Assembly (NCBI GenBank): GCA_946626015.1
Contig: CAMOTT010000024.1
Coordinates: 1 to 18,700 of the forward strand
Source: an uncultured Clostridia bacterium
Lineage (GTDB): Bacteria > Bacillota > Clostridia > Oscillospirales > Acutalibacteraceae
DNA: 18,700 nucleotides
Direction of reading: 5' to 3'
Numbering within the stretch: position 1 is the stretch's first letter; each line of letters opens with the position of its first letter. Position numbers and translations under genes: made by a program. Positions 14,779-18,700 of the stretch are shown piece after piece. The notes under the pieces were generated by a model that was not told the origin of the DNA, searched no databases, and worked only from the letters and a program-made list of their open reading frames with translations.

Positions 14779-15570
14779 TTATTTCTCCGTCAGCAGCATT
14801 CTGTCGTTGTCCAGCTCTGCGCCGGAGGCTTCCCTGAACTTTTGGAGCAGATCCGGAACGGTGAGACTTTTGCGTTCCTCTCCGGCAGTATCGAAAATGA
14901 TCTTGCCGTTGTTCATCATAATGGTTCTGGTGCCCAGATCCAGAGCGGACTGCATGTTGTGGGTTATCATAAGGCAGGTGATCCTGTTTTTTGTCACTAT
15001 CTCATCGGTGAGCCTGAGAACCTTTTCCGCGGTGCCCGGGTCAAGGGCGGCGGTGTGCTCATCCAAAAGCAGGATCTTCGGCATATTGATGGTAGCCATC
15101 ATAAGGGTCAACGCCTGACGCTGGCCGCCTGAGAGCAGACCCACAGGCTGCTGCATCCTGTCCTCAAGCCCCATATCAAGCAGCGAGAGCTTTTCGCGGA
15201 ACAGTTTTTTGTCCGCCTTTGAAACAGTGCTGAGCCAGCCCCCGTGCCCGGCGGCAAGCACAAGGTTTTCCTCGATGCTCATGCCCGGGGCGCTGCCCCT
15301 CATTGGGTCCTGAAACAGCCTGCCGATGAATTTTGCGCGTTTGTGGGAGGGCATAAATGTAATGTCCTCGCCGTCCAGCAGGAGTTTGCCGTGGTCGGTG
15401 TAAAAATCCCCGGCGATGGCATTGAACAGGGTGGATTTGCCCGCTCCGTTGGCTCCGATTATGGAGATGAAATCTCCGTCGTTCACCTCAAGGGAGAGGT
15501 CGTCCAGAGCTTTTTTTTCGTCCGGTGTTCCGGCACCGAAAATTTTGGTGATTTTTTGTATGCTCAGCAT
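14779..15570 (-). CDS. ABC transporter ATP-binding protein (TrpXYZ-type, predicted tryptophan uptake)
   Basis: The protein is 263 aa. The ATG (15568-15570) directly follows the TAA of the permease gene, with GAGGTGA inside the permease 3' end as ribosome site, so translation is coupled. It belongs to the COG1101-type ATPases. Walker A GANGAGKSTLFNAI (about 38-51), ABC signature LSGGQRQALTLMMA (about 145), Walker B ILLLDEHTAALDP and the switch histidine in MITHNM are all intact. It energises import of the solute delivered by the lipoprotein encoded first in the operon. It corresponds to the ATPase of streptococcal TrpXYZ-type systems; the substrate is inferred from the T-box leader. Confidence 0.9.
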   Translation of the reverse strand: MLSIQKITKIFGAGTPDEKKALDDLSLEVNDGDFISIIGANGAGKSTLFNAIAGDFYTDHGKLLLDGEDITFMPSHKRAKFIGRLFQDPMRGSAPGMSIEENLVLAAGHGGWLSTVSKADKKLFREKLSLLDMGLEDRMQQPVGLLSGGQRQALTLMMATINMPKILLLDEHTAALDPGTAEKVLRLTDEIVTKNRITCLMITHNMQSALDLGTRTIMMNNGKIIFDTAGEERKSLTVPDLLQKFREASGAELDNDRMLLTEK

Positions 15571-16500
15571 TTATTTCACCTCCCCGGCTCTGTTGTGGGT
15601 AAATCTTCTTTTGATTACGGGGAACTGCTTTTTAAGGTACGGCCCGGCGATGGCAATGATGACTATTACCGAGGAGACCAGCTTGAGCATGAACGCAGGC
15701 ATATCGAACCGCAGCGCGACGGTATAGACAAGGCGGAAAACGAAGGAGCCGATCACGGCGCCCACAGCCTGAAGACCGATCTTGCCCTTGCCCATAAAGG
15801 CTCTGCCGATGAGCAGGGAGGCCAAAGCTATTGTGACCATGCCTGTTCCGATGTCAATGTTGACGGAGCGCTGGGATTGAGCCAGCAGACAGCCGGAAAG
15901 CCCGGTAAAGGCGTTGGAGATGCAAAGCCCGATTATGGTGGTGAAAACCGGGTTGATAGAAGATGAACGAACCATATCCGGATTGTTGCCGGTTGCCCGT
16001 ATGGCCAGACCCAACCTTGTGCGCAGGAAAACGGAAAGAAAAACCACCACTGCCGCTACTGCTATCACCGCGACGATGAGCCTATGCTGCTTTTCGAGGA
16101 AAGTGCCCTCAAGCGCAAACCTCATTTCGGTGAAAACGTTGCGGGTCTTGTTCATGTTGAGCAGCGAGGAGTTGCCCATCACTGCGATGTTTATGGAATA
16201 AAGCCCGGTGTTGACGATGATGCCGGACAAAAGGCTGTCGATGCCGAATTTTGTCTGGAGCAGCGCCGTTACCAGTCCTGACAACATTCCCGCGCCCATG
16301 GCGGCAAAGATCGAAAGATACGGGTGCCCGGAGATAGCGACCACCGCGCCCACAGCCGCGCCCAAAGTGAAGCAGCCGTCGGTGGAAAGATCGCAGACGT
16401 TGAGCATGGAGTAGCTCAGGAACAGCGCAAGCACCGTCAGCGAGCTTATGAGCCCCAGCTCCAGGGCTGTTTGTACAAGACCGATAACAGAACCGAACAT
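15571..16500 (-). CDS. ABC transporter permease (TrpXYZ-type)
   Basis: The protein is 309 aa, with GAGGT 7 bases before the start at 16500. Eight or so hydrophobic segments span the protein, and the pattern LSYSMLNVCDLSTDGCFTLG near residue 30 and RLGLAIRATGNNPDMVRSS near 165 match the COG4120/BPD_transp_2 permeases. It forms the membrane channel with the ATPase encoded next. It lies 23 bp after the substrate-binding gene and abuts the ATPase gene. The C-terminus is short and basic. Confidence 0.9.
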   Translation of the reverse strand: MFGSVIGLVQTALELGLISSLTVLALFLSYSMLNVCDLSTDGCFTLGAAVGAVVAISGHPYLSIFAAMGAGMLSGLVTALLQTKFGIDSLLSGIIVNTGLYSINIAVMGNSSLLNMNKTRNVFTEMRFALEGTFLEKQHRLIVAVIAVAAVVVFLSVFLRTRLGLAIRATGNNPDMVRSSSINPVFTTIIGLCISNAFTGLSGCLLAQSQRSVNIDIGTGMVTIALASLLIGRAFMGKGKIGLQAVGAVIGSFVFRLVYTVALRFDMPAFMLKLVSSVIVIIAIAGPYLKKQFPVIKRRFTHNRAGEVK

Positions 16501-16523
16501 TGTTTATACCTCTTTTGTTTTTG

Positions 16524-17576
16524 TTAATTCAGCTCATCAAAGCTTTCCGCTGTGGTGATCTTCTGAACCTTTGTGCAGAAGGGAGCAAAGGCGGATTCGA
16601 TTGTGGCGTAGTCAAAGCCGATCGCCTGGCAGGTCTCGGTGTTTATGGTTGCCGTGCCGTTGTCAAAGGTGCGTACTGGGACTGTGCCGGGGTCTTTGCC
16701 GTTGACGAGGATATCGGCTATCATGTCGCCGGTCTCTTTGCCGAGATTTGCGTAATCAACGCCGTAGCCGAGGAACGCGCCGTTAAGGGCGAAGGAATCA
16801 GCGCCGGTGTAGTGGGGGATCTTTGCGGCGGTGAAAAGCTCATAGATGGAAAGCTCGGATTTCATAATGGTGTTGTCCGTGGGGGTGAACACCGCGTCAA
16901 CACCCTCGGCGATGAGAGATTTTGCGGCAAGGGTGACCTCGTCCACGGTGGTGCCTGTCTTTTCAACAAAAGCGATGCCCTTCTGCTGGAGGAACTTTTT
17001 TGCCTCGGCTATGGGTGTCTCCGAAGCGTCCTGACCCATATCGTAGAGCAGGCCTATCTTCTTGGCCTGGGGATTAGCGGCAAAGATAAGGTTGAAAATA
17101 GCTGCGGTATCAAGATAATCGGAGGTGCCGGTGATGTTTGCTCCGGGAGCCTCAAGGGAGTTTACCACGCCTGTTGAAACAGGGTCTGAAACAGCGGCAA
17201 ACACAACAGGGATACGGCTCTCTTCGGTGGCTGCCTGCATGGCCATGGCCACGGGAGTGGCAACGCCCACCATAAGGTCTACTTTGTCCGCTGTAAAGTC
17301 GGCGATTATTTGCGAAAGGACGTTTGCGTCGGCGTTACAGTTGTCGTAATCCACATTGAACGCCACGTTGAGCTCTTTGCCCTTTGCCTCGAGCTCGTCC
17401 TTGATGTTGTCAACTATCTGGTTTAATGAGGCGTCGTCAACGTAGTTGCAGATGCCGACCTTGTAGGTCTTTGCCTGGGATGCGTTAGTGACTTTTGTGG
17501 TTTCGCTGTTCTTGCCGCAGGAGGCAAGGCTGAGGGTGAGGATAACTGCGAACATAACTGCGAGGATCTTTTTCAT
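16524..17576 (-). CDS. trpX: ABC transporter substrate-binding lipoprotein (predicted tryptophan-binding)
   Basis: The protein is 350 aa from the start at 17576 (MKKILAVMFAVILTLSLASCGK); an in-frame ATG at 17600 adds eight residues but loses the ribosome site (AAGGA just upstream of 17576). LASC is a lipobox, so the mature protein is anchored by the Cys on the outer face of the membrane. The two-lobed fold of the ABC_sub_bind family (PF04392/COG2984) is visible: KVGICNYVDDASLNQIVDNI, then DLMVGVATPVAMAMQAAT, then IPVVFAAVSDPVSTGVV, with KKIGLLYDMGQDASETP opening the second lobe. It is first in a three-gene uptake operon. The upstream T-box with a UGG specifier indicates that expression rises when tRNA-Trp is uncharged, so tryptophan is the likely cargo. 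Confidence 0.88.
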   Translation of the reverse strand: MKKILAVMFAVILTLSLASCGKNSETTKVTNASQAKTYKVGICNYVDDASLNQIVDNIKDELEAKGKELNVAFNVDYDNCNADANVLSQIIADFTADKVDLMVGVATPVAMAMQAATEESRIPVVFAAVSDPVSTGVVNSLEAPGANITGTSDYLDTAAIFNLIFAANPQAKKIGLLYDMGQDASETPIAEAKKFLQQKGIAFVEKTGTTVDEVTLAAKSLIAEGVDAVFTPTDNTIMKSELSIYELFTAAKIPHYTGADSFALNGAFLGYGVDYANLGKETGDMIADILVNGKDPGTVPVRTFDNGTATINTETCQAIGFDYATIESAFAPFCTKVQKITTAESFDELN

Positions 17577-17638
17577 AATAGTCTTCCTTTCAAATTTCAA
17601 TATTTATAAGTTTGGTTTGATTTTTTAACGGATCTTTT

Positions 17639-17692
17639 TTATTTGTTTTTTTGTACGGCGCGGCCGCGCCAGCATTTTGATAAAATAAACAT
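17639..17692 (-). CDS. Tiny ORF between T-box terminator and trpX (possible leader peptide)
   Basis: On the minus strand AGGAGG (17699-17704) lies 6 bases before ATG 17690-17692, as good a ribosome site as any in the window. The frame encodes 17 residues, MFILSKCWRGRAVQKNK, then TAA. It starts right after the U-tract of the T-box terminator and ends 62 bases before trpX. It includes one Trp codon and a GC-rich palindrome, GGCGCGGCCGCGCC (17657-17670). The peptide may be translated only when the T-box reads through. Function unknown; chance cannot be excluded. Confidence 0.4.
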   Translation of the reverse strand: MFILSKCWRGRAVQKNK

Positions 17693-17705
17693 AAGCGACC
17701 TCCTG

Positions 17706-17748
17706 AAAAAATAAAAAATCCTGTCCCAACTGTTTGCTGGGACAGGAT
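17706..17748 (-). terminator. T-box-controlled intrinsic terminator
   Basis: On the minus strand ATCCTGTCCCA pairs with TGGGACAGGAT over a 9-base loop (17718-17748), followed by a run of T broken by one A (17706-17717). It lies upstream of the tiny ORF and trpX. Confidence 0.92.
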
Positions 17749-17982
17749 AATAAACAAATCCTGCGGTGCCACCCGGCTTAGCGTAAAACTACGCTCACTT
17801 AACGCATACTGACATATGCTGTCATTTGATCACGGAGTGACCTGCTCCGTCTCACATACTCCGGTAAACGTTTCTGCTCGCCCTCAGAAGTCCATTCGGT
17901 CAGATTTTCTTTACTGTGATTTCACCGGCCACAGCTCTCTGAAAAAGAAGGGATAAGACCTACTTACTCTCCCTCAACGGTT
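17706..17982 (-). promoter_or_regulatory. T-box riboswitch (tRNA-Trp) controlling the trpXYZ-type operon
   Basis: The minus-strand leader has Stem I with AGTAAGTA (S-turn side), AGAGAG and GGCCGGTGAAA in its distal part, and a specifier region GACCGAATGGACTTCTGAG. The codon TGG (17892-17894) sits in the usual GAA-NNN-AC context, pointing to tryptophan. Stem II ACGGAG/CTCCGT and Stem III AGCGTA/TACGCT follow. The T-box sequence GGGTGGCACCGC is at 17763-17774. Its bulge UGGC predicts a tRNA with discriminator G, as in tRNA-Trp. GGG and GCAGGAT can pair with ATCCTGTCCC (17739-17748) as antiterminator. The same bases form the terminator, so the two are exclusive. Uncharged tRNA-Trp should turn the operon on. 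Confidence 0.92.
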
Positions 17983-17988
17983 TACTGC

Positions 17989-18017
17989 AATATAACACAT
18001 CAAAATCGGTTTGTCAA
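17989..18017 (-). promoter_or_regulatory. Promoter of the T-box/trpXYZ-type operon
   Basis: On the minus strand a perfect TTGACA (18012-18017), 17 bases, then TATATT (17989-17994). Transcription would begin near 17982, at the base of T-box Stem I. Confidence 0.85.
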
Positions 18018-18083
18018 CAGGAATTTTTGATTTTTTTAAAAAATTTTTTTCATACACCCGGGGACACAATGATCATCAAATCG

Positions 18084-18112
18084 TTGCCTGAAACAGAGAA
18101 GTATGGTATAAT
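18084..18112 (+). promoter_or_regulatory. Promoter of the rhamnosidase-like gene
   Basis: TTGCCT (18084-18089), 17 bases, then TATAAT (18107-18112) with TG one base upstream (extended -10, TGGTATAAT). It is divergent from the T-box operon promoter and leaves a leader of about 85 bases. Confidence 0.7.
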
Positions 18113-18132
18113 TACGTATATTTTCAGAGCGT

Positions 18133-18165
18133 TATACGGCTTTTAAAGATAAAAGCCGTGGTATA
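18133..18165 (+). other. Inverted repeat in the leader of the rhamnosidase-like gene
   Basis: CGGCTTTT (18137-18144) and AAAAGCCG (18151-18158) are perfect arms around a 6-base loop, and flanking TATA on each side extends the dyad with a 3-base bulge. No U-tract follows, so it is not a terminator. It could be an operator or an mRNA hairpin. Confidence 0.5.
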
Positions 18166-18205
18166 CCCGTATTGTAAAAAATCAAACGTTGGAGGATCGA
18201 AAGTT

Positions 18206-18700
18206 ATGAGTATCAACGCCGTGTTTTACCGCGCCGGGGAGGAATATTCCACATATGAGAAACACGTTCCGGCTCCGTATATCAGAACAGAGCTTGCCGT
18301 TGCCGCCGGGGAGAAAAAGCTCCTTCGCGTCAGCGGTCTGGGCTTTTATGATCTTTTCATCGAAGGCGAAAAAATAACAAAGGGGCTTTTGGCGCCGTAC
18401 ATATCTAATCCGGATGATATGGTGTATTTTGACGAGTACGACATCACCCCGTTCTGTCAGGGCAAAGCCTCTGTTGCTGTGGGTCTTATCCTTGGCAACG
18501 GTATGCAGAACTGCCCCGGGGGCAGGGTTTGGGATTTTGACATTGCCCGGTTCCGCGGTGTGCCCAGGTTTGCCCTTGAGCTTATTACAGACGGTGGAGC
18601 GGAGGATCTGGGCAAAGGCTGCAAATGGCACGCCTCGCCCATCCTGTTCGATGATATCCGCAACGGCTGCTTTTACGACGCGGGAGCGGAGATCGAAAAC
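18206..18700 (+). CDS. Alpha-L-rhamnosidase-like protein (GH78), N-terminal part, runs off the window
   Basis: 165 residues are visible, open to the right edge. ATG 18206 follows GGAGG (18191-18195). The pattern TELAVAAGEKKLLRVSGLGF, then YDLFIEGEKITKGLLAPYIS, VYFDEYDITPFCQGKASVAV, then GLILGNGMQN, matches the N-terminal jelly-roll domain of bacterial alpha-L-rhamnosidases (Bac_rhamnosid_N, PF08531), where LGNG is highly conserved. The catalytic (alpha/alpha)6 barrel is beyond the window, so activity cannot be confirmed. No signal peptide is seen, implying a cytoplasmic enzyme acting on imported plant oligosaccharides, in keeping with the GH127-like enzyme nearby. Confidence 0.8.
   Translation, partial: MSINAVFYRAGEEYSTYEKHVPAPYIRTELAVAAGEKKLLRVSGLGFYDLFIEGEKITKGLLAPYISNPDDMVYFDEYDITPFCQGKASVAVGLILGNGMQNCPGGRVWDFDIARFRGVPRFALELITDGGAEDLGKGCKWHASPILFDDIRNGCFYDAGAEIEN

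Noticed and set aside
15244..15966. 240-codon plus-strand open frame
   Set aside because: Opposite strand of the ABC ATPase and permease genes, whose motifs are intact; Gly/His/Asp-rich shadow composition.
16500..17177. 225-codon plus-strand open frame
   Set aside because: Shadow of the substrate-binding protein gene on the other strand; no family resemblance.
1..18700. CRISPR array, insertion sequence, tRNA or rRNA gene
   Set aside because: No regularly spaced repeats, transposase motifs, terminal inverted repeats, tRNA cloverleaf or rRNA sequence was seen. The T-box leader is the only structured RNA found.

Overview
The window reads as chromosomal DNA of an anaerobic gut-type Firmicute (Clostridia, Oscillospiraceae/Ruminococcaceae-like). 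Support: Gram-positive style AGGAGG ribosome sites, sigma-A promoters, a tryptophan T-box leader, a DUF4250 gene, a secreted leucine-rich-repeat protein ending in a dockerin, and glycoside hydrolases resembling GH127 and GH78. The genus cannot be fixed from sequence alone.

Region 1 (1-7705) is a type I restriction-modification locus that carries extra genes. It holds the 3' end of hsdM, a TIR-like predicted nucleotide-binding protein, hsdS, a small membrane protein, a relic of a second hsdS tail, a 78-residue unknown, a DUF2806 protein and hsdR, followed by a frameshifted T5orf172 (GIY-YIG-like) pseudogene. The flanking hsdM and hsdR are GC-balanced. The block between them is visibly AT-rich and looks like an exchanged cassette. 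The TIR-like gene between hsdM and hsdS, and the 25-bp direct repeat at the hsdS stop codon, make this the most interesting part of the window: a possible restriction/abortive-infection composite.

Region 2 (7706-9260) is a non-coding stretch with a strong hairpin terminator, then a minus-strand pair (CDP-alcohol phosphatidyltransferase and DUF4250 protein) with its own promoter and terminator. Region 3 (9213-13261) holds a plus-strand secreted LRR/dockerin protein and a convergent minus-strand GH127-like beta-L-arabinofuranosidase. Region 4 (13300-14471) is a two-gene redox operon (NimA-like flavoprotein and flavodoxin-fold iron-sulfur-type flavoprotein) closed by a hairpin terminator.

Region 5 (14485-18017, minus strand) is a substrate-binding protein/permease/ATPase ABC operon of the TrpXYZ type. 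It is preceded by a complete T-box leader whose specifier codon reads UGG and whose T-box bulge predicts a G discriminator, both matching tRNA-Trp. A tiny ORF with an excellent ribosome site lies between the T-box terminator and the first gene. A decayed secreted-protein gene lies downstream of the operon. Region 6 (18084-18700) is a divergent plus-strand promoter and the start of a GH78-like alpha-L-rhamnosidase that runs off the window.
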